Shown: positions 12,013 to 24,700, counted from the stretch's first letter. The stretch is 64,000 nt of DNA from Viscum album (GCA_963277665.1 OY728159.1:1020413343-1020477342); one strand, 5' to 3'. Translations and numbers: made by a program. Notes: generated by a model from the letters alone, not told the origin.

Positions 12013-13829
12013 ATATTTGCTAGTCCCGAGCAAAATGTATCTCAACAATATGAAATTTGAATTCCCTTTTCCAAAAACATTTTAATAAACAATGATCACC
12101 AAAATACTTATACCAAACAATAATGAAACCCATCAAAATATTTTAATACAAGATAGTTTCATAAGCATATCCCATTCCCAATCTCATTCCTTTTTTCAAA
12201 TTCATTTCCATATTTCATCAAATATCAATTAAGTATGAGGATGTGTTGTGCATCACAATAGACATGGGGGTTCATCTTTATTCAAGGGGGAAATGAAGGA
12301 AGCACTAGGTGGAATCACATTTCAATATTAATATGAGTATTTAATTTTTTTTATTGTATTATTTTTTTGTTTTTTTTTTGTTTTTGCAATTTTTCCATGG
12401 TAATTGAAATTGCACTAAAAAGAGTCAACCCCTGTAGTGAGACTTTGCCGATGAATCCCAGGCTCAAAGACCTTAGGGCACCAAGTGAATCCCACATACT
12501 TGGGCATCATCTCGATTCAACTTAATTAAAAACACATTCAAATTACCAAAAATAGAGATAAAATTACTAACTTTGGGCCAAACAACTATGGAGTCACGAT
12601 CCCCAAGTGTCGAAAGCCACACATTAGGTCATTTCATTGTTATACGTGCAAATTTATTGTTTTTTTCTTAATTTTTTTTATTTAATACTCATATTAAAAC
12701 TAAAATTATCACAAAACATATTCTATTTATTTGGGGGACCCCATGAACTCAAGCTAATACCCCACTATCTAAAGGACATGCATTGTGATCTTTTTTTTAT
12801 TTGGATGAAAATATAAACGATGAAATATCACATTGGACAGCCACACCTTCCAAAATCTATGCTCATGAAATTATACAAGGATTAAAATCAGAATTTGGGA
12901 ATGATAAATTATTTGATATTCAGTTTCAAAGTGTGAAATGTGTATTACCATGTTCAAAGTTAAAGGAATTTTTCCTTCCATTTACATATTTTTTTTTCAA
13001 ATCATTCATTTTTCTAACACAAAATCATTTTTTATTATATTTCCCCCCCAACTTAAAATAACACTATCCCCAGTGTTTGAAGAAATGAAAATTTAGGATT
13101 ATAGGAAGATAAGGGAATTTCAAAAATGAAATTAAAATATGAGGATCATGGAATGAAGTCACTTGGTGGTTGAAGTTGAAGTTCTTACTACTCCAATTTA
13201 GTCCCTTGATCTCGACGTCACTCTGAGAATTCCCTGGTGAAAAAAACTATATTTATTTATTTATTTATTTATATAATAAAGAAAGTAAAATATAAGTATA
13301 TATATAAATACTAAAGAATAAGGAAGCTAAAAAAAACCATAGGTCAGTGGTAATCGTGCGCCCCTATCTCCCTTCAGTCCCGGGTTCGAATCCCCGCGGC
13401 TTCGCCAGTTGTAATGGGGTTTGACCCACGACCCACGACGTGTCCCTTTTTATTATTATTATTATTATATTATTATTTTTTTGTATTTTTATTTTAACCT
13501 ACAAACTCATAAAATAAACTGATGATACATTGTCTTCTTTTTAAATTTATGGGTAAGGTATTACTCAAGGATCACACCACGTGACATGGATGAATATGGT
13601 GCTCCCCTTTCATACCCATCCATAATTATAATATAAGAATAGGTCAAATATATATATATATATATATATTAAAATATCAAAATGATTCATTAATACTATT
13701 TAAAAAAATGATCTGCAAAGATGAAAATCACGGGTTTCCTCTCGTGCAGTGCTTTGGTTTAATGTTGGTAGCTCGACTTAGAACTTTAATTATTGAAGTA
13801 TTTTCCTCATCTAAGGTTGGTTCACTCAA
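12013..13829 (-). other. Non-coding 3' region of element C
   Basis: About 1.8 kb between the end of integrase and the 3' LTR, where some Athila elements have an env-like frame. I see only AT-rich sequence with homopolymer tracts, an ATTT microsatellite (about 13255), an AT microsatellite (about 13650-13670) and one tRNA-derived insertion. The open frame at 12801-13061 has no recognisable content. Confidence 0.6.
13325..13465 (+). repeat. tRNA-derived SINE-like sequence
   Basis: A box-A-like motif (AGGTCAGTGG, 13341-13350) is followed about 33 bases later by a perfect box B (GGTTCGAATCC, 13383-13393) inside a four-of-five-pair T-arm-like stem. A ~60-base unrelated tail and a TTATTATT run follow, as in plant SINEs. 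The 5' acceptor and D-arm pairing of a true tRNA is not present, so I do not call a tRNA gene. No clear flanking duplication was found. Confidence 0.5.
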
Positions 13830-15179
13830 GTTTTCATCAACTTCATTTTTTTGGAATGGTTAAATTAATGGTTTTACTCTATAACCATTAACTTTAAAGG
13901 TTTGACCATTGGTGAGATCTTGAATTTCTACATCCCCATGGGGGTACACCTTATGCACTATGTATGGACCTGACCATCTAGACCTCAACTTTCCCGGGTT
14001 TAAATGAAGTTTAGAAATATACAAAATAATAGGTTTAACCGGTACAATGTATTTGGTTTTTAGATTTCGAGATTGGTAGGCTTGTACTTTAGCTTTATTG
14101 ATCCTTCAATTTTCATAATCATCCATCCTATGTTCCTCAAGTTCATTGAGATCTAATTTCCTTTTTGTTTCGGTCAATGAGAGGTCATAATTAATTTTCT
14201 TAATTTCCCAAAAATCCTTATGTTCAGTCTCCATTGGAAAATGGCATGCTTTACCATAAACCAACCTATATGGGGACATTCCTAAAATGGTTTTATATGA
14301 AGTTCAATAGGCCCAAAGGGCATCTAAGAGTTTGATAGACCAGTCTTTCCTAGATGGATTAATAGTTTTCTCAAGAATTTGTTTGATTTCTTGATTGGCT
14401 AGCCCAGCTTGACCATTGGTCTGTGGGTGTTAAGAATTGAACACTTTTTGAGAAATTCCATACTTTTCCATGAGTGATGAGAATAGAAAATTGCAAAAAT
14501 GAGTTCCACGGTCACTAATGATAGACCTAGGAATTCCAAATCTAGATAAGATGTTTTCTTTTATGAATCTAATCACAGTTTGATGATCATTGGATTTCGT
14601 GGGAATGGACTCAACCCATTTTGAGACATAATCAATAGCTAAGAGAATGTAAAGATATCCCCTAGAGTTTGGGAAGGGAAACATGAAATCAATTCCCCAA
14701 CAGTCAAATATTTCAACCACTAAGATGGGAGTGAGTAGCATTTGATTCCTTTTTGTGATGGACCCTACTTGTTGACACCTAGGATAGCTTTGAAAAAATG
14801 TGTAGGAGTCCCTTGAGAGGGTGGGCCAGAAGAGACCACACTGAATAATATTAGAAGAAGTTTTCTTAGAGGAAAAGTGACCTCCACATGCCTCACTATG
14901 ATAGAATTTAAGGATAGACTCTTGTTCAGATTTTGGGACACACCTCTTAATTAATTGGTCAAGGAAGAACATATAGAGGTATGGATCATCAAACACATAG
15001 TTTCTAATATCATAAAGGAATTTCCTTCGAGCTTGAGTCCCTAATAATTTTGGAATGACTCCTATAACTAAGAAATTGTCTATGTCAGCATACCAAGGGA
15101 AGTCACTCACATAGTATAAGTGTTCATCAGGAAATGAATCAGACACATAAAGTTTATTTGAGTTGTCTTTGAAATACAT
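13830..15179 (-). pseudogene. Element C integrase, near complete
   Basis: Read leftwards from 15179 this is 249 codons open to a stop at 14430, then continues in frame ([30 protein letters not shown]) to about 13830. The zinc region has H and H in FYHSEACGGHF and YPRCQQ, where the first Cys of the usual pair has become Tyr. Catalytic Asp residues are in WGIDFMFPF and ISDRGTHF. The catalytic Glu of the NGQAE block is Gly (NGQAG, about 14385). One stop and these substitutions make it inactive, though it is the best preserved integrase in the window. Confidence 0.85.
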
Positions 15180-15780
15180 CCTAGAGAGGTGATCAACTAC
15201 AACATTTTCAATGCCCTTTTTATCCTTGATTGTGAGGTCAAATTATTGTAAGAGACGGACCCACCTAACCAGTATAGCCTTAGTATCTTGTTTTTGGAAG
15301 AGGTATTTTAGTGTAGAATGGTCAGTGGACACAGTGATGGGGGATCCTAAGAGGTAGGACTTAAACTTCTCTAAGGAAAACACAATAGCAAGTAACTACT
15401 TTTCAGTAGTGGTGTAGTTGATTTGGGCATCATTTACAGATTTTCTTGCATAAGCAATGACATAAGGAGTTTTATCACAATGTTTTCCAAACACATCTCC
15501 TATAGAAAATTCATTGGAATCACACATAAGTTCAAAAGGAAGGTTCTAATTTAGAGATTTCATAATGGGAGGAGAGGTGAGAGAGGATATGAGGGTTGAG
15601 AATGAACCCTCACAGCTTTCTATCCAAACAAATGGAGCATCCTTTACTAGGAGAGCACAAAGGGGATGGGAGATTGAACTAAAGTACTTGATGAATATTC
15701 TATAGAAGCCATCATTTCCTAAGAAAGACCTCACTTCCTTGATAGTTTTGGGTGATGGAAGGTGAATAATGATGTCAACC
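15180..15780 (-). pseudogene. Element C RNase H and RT connection relic
   Basis: Minus-strand frames include MRSFLGNDGFYRIFIKYFSS and CALLVKDAPFVW (15546-15734), the connection after the RT palm in Athila elements. A degraded RNase H follows towards 15180. Stops are frequent here compared with the flanking RT and integrase. Confidence 0.65.
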
Positions 15781-16711
15781 TTGGCTTTATAATCCCCCTA
15801 CCTGAGACCAGATGGCCTAGAACTAGTCCCTATTTTACCATGAAATGACATTTTTCCCAATTTAGGACCAGATTATTTTCTTTACATCTTAACAAGACTC
15901 TCTCCACATTCTGCAGACATCCCTCAAATGTATCCCCAAACACAGAGAAGTCATCCATGAAGACCTCTAGAAAATCCCCAACCATGTCTGAAAAGATTCC
16001 CATCATGCACCGCTGGAAGGTTCCAGGGGCATTTCATAAACCAAAGGGCATGAATTTGAAGGAAAAGATGCCGAATGGACTGGTGAATGTAGTCTTCCCT
16101 TGATCCTCTAGGGATATCTCAATCTGATTATACCCCGAGTACCCATATAAGAAATAGTAGAAGGCATGACCTGCCGCTCTCTCAAGGACTTGGTCAATGA
16201 ATGGTAAGGGGAAATGTTTCTTCTTAGTGAATGAGTTTAGATTCCAATAGTCAATGCAGACCCTCCATCCACTACTCACCCTAGTTGGAAGAATCTCTCC
16301 ATCCTTATTGGTTATCACTGTTATTCCCGCCTTCTTGGGAACCACTTGGATTGGGCTCACCCACTCACTCTCAGATATGGGATAGATGATACCAACTTTT
16401 AACAATTTTATAAGTTCCTTACTTGCTAATTCCATGAGATTAGGATTGAGTCATCGTTGAGGTTGATGACATGGCTTTGAATCAGATTCCAAAATAATCA
16501 TATGAGTCCTGATAAGTGGGCTAACCCCAGGAATATCAAACAGGGTCCAACCAATGACTTTCTTATGTTTCCTAAGGACATATAAAAGCATCTTCTCATG
16601 ATTGGCTTCAAGATAAGAATAAATGACAATAGGATGTGTTTGATTGTCCCTTAGGAATGTATACTTGAGTGCAGCGGGATGTTCCTTCAATTCAAGATCA
16701 GTTTGGTTCAT
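15781..16711 (-). pseudogene. pol: Element C reverse transcriptase relic
   Basis: From 16711 the relic reads LELKEHPAALKYTFLRDNQ, a stop near 16450, then SEWVSPIQVVPKKAGITVI, SGWRVCIDYWNLNS, HFPLPFIDQVLERAAGHAF and SGYNQIEISLEDQGKTTF. A further stop follows FMPFGL (16034). The catalytic box FMDDFSVF (15950-15961) keeps both aspartates, unlike the three chromoviruses in this window. The insert between VPKKAGITV and SGWRVC is an Athila feature. Confidence 0.87.
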
Positions 16712-17379
16712 AATTTCAGAAAAATATTAGGACATTGAATAAATATCAATTTATTTTTTTAGAGTTTCAGATAGGATTAATTCCCCCATATAAAAGTTTT
16801 AGCTACAAGATTGGTTTGATCAGATTTAGGGAAGGGATTTTTATTGGTCTCCATGAATGTGGTTTGCTGAAAGGTTTCACTGATTTTTGGACCTAAGACT
16901 TCATCATAAGAGCAATTTGAAAATGATTCAAGCCAAGGAGATAAACATCCTTCATGTGAACAAAGGAAATAGATCTCATCCTAACTTAAACATCTATCAA
17001 ATATTCCTTGATGTCTTATGGATTCATTATCAATGCTTCCTATCATGTTTACTTCATGAATGTCCACATAATCCCCTATTTGTGAGATTTCATTATAGAT
17101 GTTCAAGTCTAGAATCATGTTTCCAAAGGTGATGGTCATGTTCCCATTTCAGACTCGGATAACATATTTTATTGTTGCAAAGAAAGGACGACCAAGGATG
17201 ATTGGGGTTTGTTCATTATTTCATAAGTTTGGATGGTTTTCAAGGACAATGAAGTCAGCAGGGTAGATGAAGTTTTCAACCTTTACCAGAACATCCTTTA
17301 AAATCCCCTTTGGAACCCTAATGCTACGATTAGCAAGTTCAAGTGTGATAGATGTGGGTTGGAGTTATTCTAGGCCTAA
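16712..17379 (-). pseudogene. Element C protease-to-RT linker
   Basis: Degraded continuation of the protease domain on the minus strand, with fragments that fit the end of an Athila protease (a GRPFFAT-like block near 17190). Several stops. Open frames on the plus strand here (16887-17132) are shadows. Confidence 0.5.
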
Positions 17380-19462
17380 CTAGCAGTACACAACATAGGG
17401 GATGAGATTGAAACTATCACCTAGGTCACACAAGGCCTTGATAACTTTGCTCTCTCCTAGTTCAACATTGATGTAAGGGAAACTCGGGTCTTTCAACTTA
17501 GGAGGAATGGTCCCTTGAATGGTGTTACTCACATTAGCAGCCAAAAGGACTTGGTTTTTATGTGAAAATTTTATTTTAAAAGTGCACAAGTCCTTAAGGT
17601 ACTTTGAGTAGGCAGGTATGGTCTGGATGGCATCAACAAGGGGAATGTTCAACTTGACTTGTGAGAAAAATTTCCCCAATGTTTCACTCAATTCAGGCTT
17701 GGTTTTCCCCCTCATGCATTGAGGAAATGGTGCAGGTTGTGGGGTTGTTTGTTGAAGAGTTGTTTCTTTCACATTGTTATAAGTTTCCTTAGTTTTATCT
17801 TGTGGTTCATTTGAATTTTCATCCAAGTTTGAATCTTCGGATGGGTTCTGAATTAGTTTTTTAGGTTTCTCAATTGATTTCCAACTTCTTAAAATAGTCA
17901 CAACCTTTAGTTGTTCATGAGTTGTTTGAGTACAACTTGACTCTCCCCTTGAAGTTGAGGATGGCACCGCCTGAGTAGGCATGGGTGCCTTTCCAGTTTT
18001 GATGGTTTGAAGTTCTTTTTTAAGGGAAGATACTTCCGAGTTCATCCTTTCCATTTTTTCACAGTTGTTCTAGTAGGATTTGTGGAACATTTTGGGTTGG
18101 TGCTTGAGAAGATTGGTTTATCCCAGAGGGATATTTTGGAGGTGGGATGGTTTATTGAGAATGGACCGGTGGCTGTTGGTATTAGATATGTTGGGTTTGT
18201 AACTGGTTATGGGTTTGGTAGTTCTGATGGGGGTAAAGATTTTGTCCTTGTGGTTGGCTAGGTTGTTGGTTATCTTTCCAGCGGAATCCTGGGTGGTTAT
18301 TATACCTTGGGTTGAAGTTGTTTTGTTATTGAGGATTTTGAAAGTTCAAAGCATTTACTTCTACTGGGGGTCCTCTTAAAAGAACATCCTTGATGGATGG
18401 AATGGTTGGGAATTTTTTGTCTTATGGTAATGTTTGTCACAAATTGTGCAAACAGGGTCAAAATTTTGGATTTCATGGACATTCCTAAGGTCTATCTCTT
18501 CAACCTTCCTAGAGAGTGCTGCGAGTTTAGCCCTAAGGATTTACTCTTCTCTAAGTGTATGAACTCCAGTAGTTCTTTGTGGATTTTCAGAATAAGTTGA
18601 AGTTTTCCCATGTTTGGTTTTGTTCATAAAGGCTTTCTAGATACTCATAAGCATCATTTGGGGATTTGTTTTTAAAGGTTCCATTACACATCATGTCAAT
18701 GAATTGTTTGTTCCCCGGACCCAACCCTTCATAGAAAATTATCACTTGTTCAGTAATAGAAAAACCATGGTGTGGAACCATGTTTAGAGTGTCTTTGAAC
18801 CTCTCCCATTTTTCATAGAATTACTCTCCCTCTTTTTCAAAAAAGCTTTGGATACTCTTTTTAAGTGCAATTGTTTTGTGGTGGGGAAAGTATTTTTTTG
18901 TAGAATTATTTTTGTAGTTGGTCCCAAGAGTAGATGGATGATGGTATCAAATTTTTTAGCCAATTTTTAGCTCGATCCTTTAAATAAAAAGGAAATATCC
19001 TCATCTTAGCTGATTCTAGTTGATGTGGGGGACACATGGTTTCTACAATGTCATTGAACTCCTTAATGTGAAGGTAGGGAATCTCGGACTCCATTCCATG
19101 GAATGTGGGAAGATGGTTTAGGAAATGGGGTTTAAAGATGTAGTTATCATATCCTAGAGAGTTGTGTCTAATTCATGAGGGGTCATTGGTCCAAGAAGGT
19201 GTGAGGTAGTCATTCATGGTTTAATCAACTGCATTCCCCAAGTTTGGGGTTGCCTCATTTGGGTTTCCATTTTGGTTTCCACCCGGGTTTATGAGTTGGT
19301 TTCATTGAATAACTTTCATTTAAATGGGCTCAATTTTGGAATTGGAGTATTAGGAAGATTAGGATCTAATTTAAAGAGTTCCCTTGGTGTACTTGACTCC
19401 CCAACCCCAGGACTATCCACACTAACTAGACAGTTTGATTGATCACGGGTGTAGGCGGACAT
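17380..19462 (-). pseudogene. gag: Element C gag and protease start relic
   Basis: The likely start is the ATG at 19462-19460 (MSAYTRDQSN). The capsid core reads PTFHGMESEIPYLHIKEFND and RIFPFYLKDRAKNWLKNLIP (18906-19094), the Athila/Tat gag signature. A further block lies at 18587-18781, and a CTICDKHYH remnant of a zinc knuckle at about 18435. The last 224 open codons (18054-17380) end in the protease active site ALCDLGDSFNLIP, where DLG replaces the usual DTG as in Athila and Gly-Ala has become Gly-Asp. Stops separate these blocks. Confidence 0.78.
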
Positions 19463-19569
19463 GCGCCAAAAGAAAAAAAACGAGAAAGGGAAAAGATAAG
19501 AGAATTTGGATGAGAAAAGAAGAAATGGAAGAGAATAGAATGGGTGTTCAGATGAATTACTAGGGTCAA

Positions 19570-19588
19570 CGGAAACGGCGCCAAAATT
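19570..19588 (-). other. Primer-binding site of element C
   Basis: On the minus strand the sequence next to the 5' LTR reads TTTGGCGCCGTTTCCG. This matches the TGGCGCCGTTG-type primer site of Athila-like elements, complementary to a tRNA-Asp 3' end. Confidence 0.8.
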
Positions 19589-21318
19589 TGATTCACACTC
19601 AAATTTACCCAAGAGATGAAGGTAGAATAGTCCTTGTAGTTTAGCTTGGGTTGTTGAATCCTTAGAGACCTAAGAAGAAACCTATAGACACGTACATTAT
19701 ATGTAATTTTTTGGATATTAAGTGGCCAAATTGGGTTGATTTTAGATGGTTTTAAATGATAACTAACATATTTAATTAAATTAAATTTAAAATAATGTGT
19801 TGATCCTAGGTTATCACTTGGGGTGGATTGGACGTATTCCCTTTTCAATTATTTCAATTTCTTATATTAGAGTTGAGTTAATTTAAGGAGATCAAACAAC
19901 TTCATCAATTACTGATTTTATACCAACACACCATAATACTAATCACCTATACACATGGAGGATCAAATCTACGATCACTCCAAGGTAAATGTTTGTATTA
20001 TCACTTGAAGTATGTGGCCTTAAAATTCAACAAGGACGAAAGAAGTTTTAAAATCATAAAATAAAAATCTCAATTAAAAGAAGTGAGTATAAATTAATGG
20101 GGTGATAAATAACATCCAATACAGCCCCTCTATATTCCCTTGGATCAAACCATTAGTGGGTTATCCCTCCATTGATGATATGGTTTCAATGGAAGCGGGA
20201 AGTAGACTCATGAGGGAGGAATTGAAGAAGTAAATAAAACAACAAAAAGAAAATGATCACTCCACCGTTGTGTGAATCATTTCACAATGTTTGGTGTGAA
20301 TAAATTCACACCTTGAAGAAATGGTATAAAATTGATATGGATAATAACTTAATAATAGTATAATAATAACTTTTATTAAGAAACTATGATAAATTAAAAC
20401 AACTTACATGTGAAGGAAGATCGTTACAAAGACAAATTGGCAGCATAACATTAAGATGAAAAAAAATCTCAAAGATGATAAAATCCTCCACCACAACTGA
20501 CTTAAATATAAATTTTGGAAGTCTTGGGTCGATACTCCAACATGAAAAAAGATCCCACTTGAGTATGGTAGGCCTATGGTGGTGTAAAGTAAGGGAGATG
20601 AGACTTTTCCACCCTTGACCTGAGGTGGCAGCCAGCTTGCTTCCACCGAACAGATGAGCCTATAAGACCTTCTATATGGCCTAATTGGAGTGGTACATAG
20701 TAGAAAAAAATAAATATCCAGATGTCCCATAACCTTATGTAAATTTTCAGACCAAAATAATTTATGGTTAACGAGATATGTGTAAAATGGTGGGATGTTT
20801 TTCTGGGCCGCAGAATCTGTCCCAGAATTGTTTCTTCAACTTGGGCCGCCTAAATAACCACAATGGAGGTAGAATTAGCACTATATCATGAATAATTATT
20901 TGTTCCTATGTATTTCTTCTAGAATCCCACGAAATTTGGGCTTCATTGGGTTTGTAATGTGGGTCCCACATTCTCATCAGTGGGATGGTGTCCAATCTAC
21001 CTTCTCTAGAATTGCTTCCATTCATCTCCAAATATCTCTGTCATTATATATGAATACTCCCTTGATCCCTGAATGAAAAATATTAATATTTAAGTGTAGA
21101 TATAGTTACCAAAATATAAAATTAAAATATGGATAATTATAATCCTTAAAATCAGATGAATCATTGGGCCTAAATTGGTGTGCATTGGGCATGAAGTGCA
21201 TAAATGATAAGAATGGATGTTCAAAATAAAAATCCACTAACTTAGGCCCATAAGATCAAAAATGAACATTTAATACCATTAAAATGTAATTAAAATATGT
21301 ATTTTTATTGTCTAATCA
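19589..21318 (-). repeat. Element C 5' LTR
   Basis: 1730 bases, matching 10269-11998. It starts (plus-strand view) TGATTCACACTC next to the primer site and ends GTCTAATCA. Equal lengths and alignment through to both ends give sharp boundaries. Confidence 0.9.
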
Positions 21319-22047
21319 CTGATTTCTTATGTTGTACCTGCCAAGCTAAATCACAAGCATAGAATTGATTAATAATTATTAAAATCGCAATGTAACTGGT
21401 AGAGATAGTTACTTTTGAGTACTACATAGTTACTGAATTTTTATTATTTCACACTACTGTTGCACGTTTTCACGGATAGTTGGTCACGGGCTTTTGGTGG
21501 TTGCCTACTGGGATTATTTCTCACACCCTATTTGGGTCATGTCTTGGGCCCAAATAGATTATATTGTTGCAGGTGTCGATAATGGAAACGATCCCTATAT
21601 AGGTACATGATTGTTGCAGAGGTGTATGAGAGCATGGGACCGAGCTTAGGCTTGCGATTCTACTGAGTTCATGTTGCACTAATTTAGTTTGCTTTGCTGT
21701 ACTTGGTACTTTGTACTGTATTGTATTTGATTGCAGTGTATCCTGTTTTGACTACTTTCTTAGAAATAGGACATATTGCATCATCATGTATATATGACTG
21801 TTGGTTATCTTTTTCTTCTATACTGGTGTCTTTTATGCTTTGTATTGTTACTAATTCTGCTTTTAGTATGTTTATATTTTTCCGTTGCGCTACAATTTGA
21901 AAAATAAGGGCATAGTTTCCCCACTATCAGACCTAGGCCCTCGCTGCTAGTCGGCAGCCTCTAACATTTGGGGAAATACGCTTGAGGTCATGTGACCAAC
22001 TGGGTTTGGGGCACCCGTTGTGTGGCTTTCGGAACTGGGACGTTACA
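21319..22047 (+). repeat. Element A 3' LTR, right part
   Basis: Continues the LTR of A after element C. GATTTCTTATGTTG matches 2049 onward in the 5' LTR, and the end CGTTACA matches 2770-2776. Open frames here (21694-21900 and others) mirror chance frames in the 5' LTR. Confidence 0.88.
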
Positions 22048-22052
22048 CACCA
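22048..22052. other. Target-site duplication of element A, right copy (CACCA)
   Basis: Identical to 719-723. It marks where the sequence of element B resumes. Confidence 0.88.
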
Positions 22053-22870
22053 TGCCTCTATAACACATGAACCAATGGAATGGTTTGTCCATGAAGCACC
22101 TTCTTCTCATGATCTTCAATCCTTAATGGTCGCTCTAAAAATGTTGCATCGTCTTCAATATCCATCTTTCCCTAGTCGAGGATGTGCAAATCATCGTGTA
22201 AATACCCATAGAGCTGATACACATGGAAGACGTCGTGCATCCTCAGTAGCGGTGGTGGTATTTCCAAATGATAAGCCGCTTCCTCGACCTATTTCTCTAC
22301 ACAGGTGAATGAAATAGTCTTCCATACAAGGATTTGAACAGAGCCACGCCAATAGTAGAGTGATATCTATTGTTTTAGTAAAACTCTACCAGAGGCAAGT
22401 GTCGCACCCATGATCCCCTGAAGTCAAAAACACATGCCTGTAGCATATCCTCCAATGTATGGATGGTCTTCTCTATCTGCCCATCTGTATGGGGGTGGAA
22501 AGAAGTGTTGAGGCATAGGTGGGTGACAAAATCATGTTGCAATATTTTATAGACCCGTGAGGTAAATGGTGTATCCCGATCCGAGACTATGGACCTCACA
22601 ACTCCATGCAACCACACCACCTCATCCATGTACCTATGTTCTAAGGCATCCACCACACTCAACTCCTTGATTTCCAGGAATTGAGATAATTTCTTCAGCT
22701 AGTCCACCACTATTTAGATATCATCACAACCTCCTTTAACCCTAGATAGTCCCATGATGAAATCCATCGAGATTTCATCCCACTTACACTCAGGGACATC
22801 TCATGGATGCAAAAGAACACCCAGAACATGGTGCCCATCCTTCACCTGCTAACACACAAGGCAATTTTAA
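22053..22870 (-). pseudogene. Element B integrase and first half of chromodomain
   Basis: Read on the minus strand: PECKWDEISMDFIMGLSR (first catalytic Asp, about 22755), SIVSDRDTPFTS (second Asp, about 22575) and FHPHTDGQIEKTIHTLEDML (Glu, about 22480), so the DDE triad is present. After FRGSWVRHLPLVEF the chain degrades into DATFLERPLRIEDHEKK and TIPLVHVL-stop-RHG at 22053. This is the first half of a chromodomain, and its second half is at 598-718. Element A sits between. Confidence 0.83.
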
Positions 22871-23900
22871 ACAAACCCTTCCACTTCCCATTTCACCCTA
22901 GGCCACCAAAACTGACTCCTCGATCCTCAATACATTTTTTAAACTTCTAGGTGTACCACCAGGGGTGAGTTGTGGAACTCACCAAGAACTCTCTCACACA
23001 TTTCCACCAGGAAGAAAAACTTTCTATAAAACAAAATCTAATTACATCCATATTTAGACCATCCTTATGAAGTATTTCCCTAGCTAACATGATCACACAT
23101 CAATTTAGCCTCTAAGTCCCCGTACTGAGACTCCTCCATCTATTACAACAGAGAGGACTGAACTATCATCTGGAACAGATATCCTCTTCCATACTCCACC
23201 CTGGCATCCAGGTGTAGGGCAGCTAACTCCTCCATCGCCTTCCAAGCATCCACTAATTCTCGAACCACATCATTTTTTGACTTCCTGCTCAAGAAATTGG
23301 CCACCATGTTCCCCATTCGTAGGGTGTAGAAAATCTAGAAGTCTTAGTACTAAAGAAACTCCATCCTCCTCCACTACAACAATTTTAGGTCCCACTGGGA
23401 GAAGATATACCTCAATCTCTTGTGATCCATGAAGACCAAGAAGCATTCCCCAATGAGGTAATGCCTCCACAAATTCAGTGCAAACACTACCACTAAAATC
23501 TCTAGGTCATGGGTGGCATAATCAAGTTCATGTGGACGTAACTTCCTAGAACCATAAGATATCACTCCTCATTATTGCAACAGCACACACCCCAAGCCTA
23601 GGCTTGGAGCATCATATAACTATTCAAATGATACCCCTTATTCTGGAAACCTCAGCACCGAGGCACTGACCAAATTCCCCTTCAGACAGCTAAAGGCTAC
23701 CTAGCACTGCTCACTCCACACAAAAGCCTGGTCTTTCTTGGTCAAGGCTATCAAAGGTGCTGCAACTTGAGAGAAGCTGGGAACGAACCTCCGTTAGTAA
23801 CCTACTAGACCTCGTAAACTATGAACCTCTACTACTTTCTTGGGTGTTTCCCAAGAAAAAACTACCTAGACCTTTAATGGGTCCACCGATCATCCCTACT
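22871..23900 (-). pseudogene. Element B RNase H and integrase N-terminus relic
   Basis: The clearest block is [20 protein letters not shown], then [20 protein letters not shown] and [19 protein letters not shown] (23374-23565), an RNase H with its Glu and Asp positions. Lower coordinates hold a degraded linker and zinc-binding part of integrase without an open frame. Confidence 0.75.
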
Positions 23901-24700
23901 AGGACACCACATTCCCTGTGAAGTTCACCTCTCATGTCTAGAACATTCACTAGGAAAAATTCTCGTAGAGATGGTGATGTCAGAGGAACTCTAAAATCCT
24001 CCTCAGATTCTTGGTGTGATCCTTCTATGATCTTGATTAGATCAGTATTTTGTCGACAAACATGACTAAAAACTGATCCAGATATTCATGGAAAACTGAG
24101 TTCATGAGCCCCATGAACACGGTTGGTGCATTTGTAATGCCAAACAACATGACCATGAATTCAAAGTTCCCATATCTTCACCTAAAATCAGTCATTGAGA
24201 TGTTGAACTCCTTCAACATAAACTAGTTATATCCCAATCGCAGGTCGATCTTAGAGGACCAACCTGCTCCCTTTAACTGGTCAAAAAGGTCTTTGATCCT
24301 CGGGTGGGGGTAACGGTTCTTTATCGTCACCTGATTCAGCCTCTGGTAGTCTATACACAGCCATAGACCACTTTCTTACTTCTTTGTGAACAATACTATA
24401 TCACCCCATGGTGACGCGCTCAGTCGGATAAAACCCTTCTTCATCATATCATCAATCCGAATCCGTAAATATCGTAACTCAGAAGGCACCATCCAATAGG
24501 GGGACATTGAAATTGGATGGGAACCAGGTTGTAAGTCCATCCCAGACTCGACATCGCATCGGGGGGTAGAGTCACCACCTCTTTAGGGAAGATGTCTAGG
24601 AACTCTCTAATGACCCCTGGGACTTCCACCATCTCTACATCTATCGACTCCATTGACAGCTTAGATAATAAGGAAAGGAGGGGCTCCACTCACCAGCTAC
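23901..24700 (-). pseudogene. pol: Element B reverse transcriptase relic
   Basis: [28 protein letters not shown] and FVDKILI (24000-24160) identify the palm. The catalytic FVDD box reads FVDK: codon 24049-24051 is Lys. The upstream block at 24444-24689 (MVEVPGVIREFLDIFPKEV) is the usual linker before RT. Stops are frequent. Confidence 0.8.

Larger units (their letters stand above)
10269..21318 (-). mobile_element. Element C: Athila-type Ty3/gypsy retrotransposon in the 3' LTR of element A
   Basis: Two LTRs of 1730 bases each bound an internal region coding on the minus strand. LTR ends are TGATT and AATCA. The flanks GCGAT (10264-10268) and CTGAT (21319-21323) agree at three of five positions and fit a decayed 5-bp duplication. 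The intact LTR of A reads GTGGTGATTTC at that place. The primer site, PR (DLG), RT (GITVITNKDGE, SGWRVCIDY) and the polypurine tract before TGATTAGAC are characteristic of the Athila lineage. No env-like frame is visible. Confidence 0.9.
724..22047 (+). mobile_element. Element A: chromovirus-type Ty3/gypsy retrotransposon, interrupted by element C
   Basis: LTRs begin TGTAA and end TTACA and are flanked by CACCA duplications. The order is LTR (724-2776), primer site, long leader, gag, protease, reverse transcriptase, RNase H, integrase, chromodomain, LTR. From the gag ATG at 4339 to about 8150 everything reads in one frame, broken only by stop codons. At least two frameshifts follow. The gag and chromodomain resemble the Tekay/Del group of chromoviruses. 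Its 3' LTR is split at 10268/21319 by element C. Without C it is about 10.3 kb long. Confidence 0.9.

Noticed and set aside
13325..13465. A functional tRNA gene
   Set aside because: Box B is perfect, but the acceptor stem and D-arm do not pair and the 3' end runs into an unrelated tail.
21694..22308. Plus-strand frames of 68 and 108 codons
   Set aside because: The first is inside LTR A, and the second crosses the A/B boundary and is antisense to the element B chromodomain.
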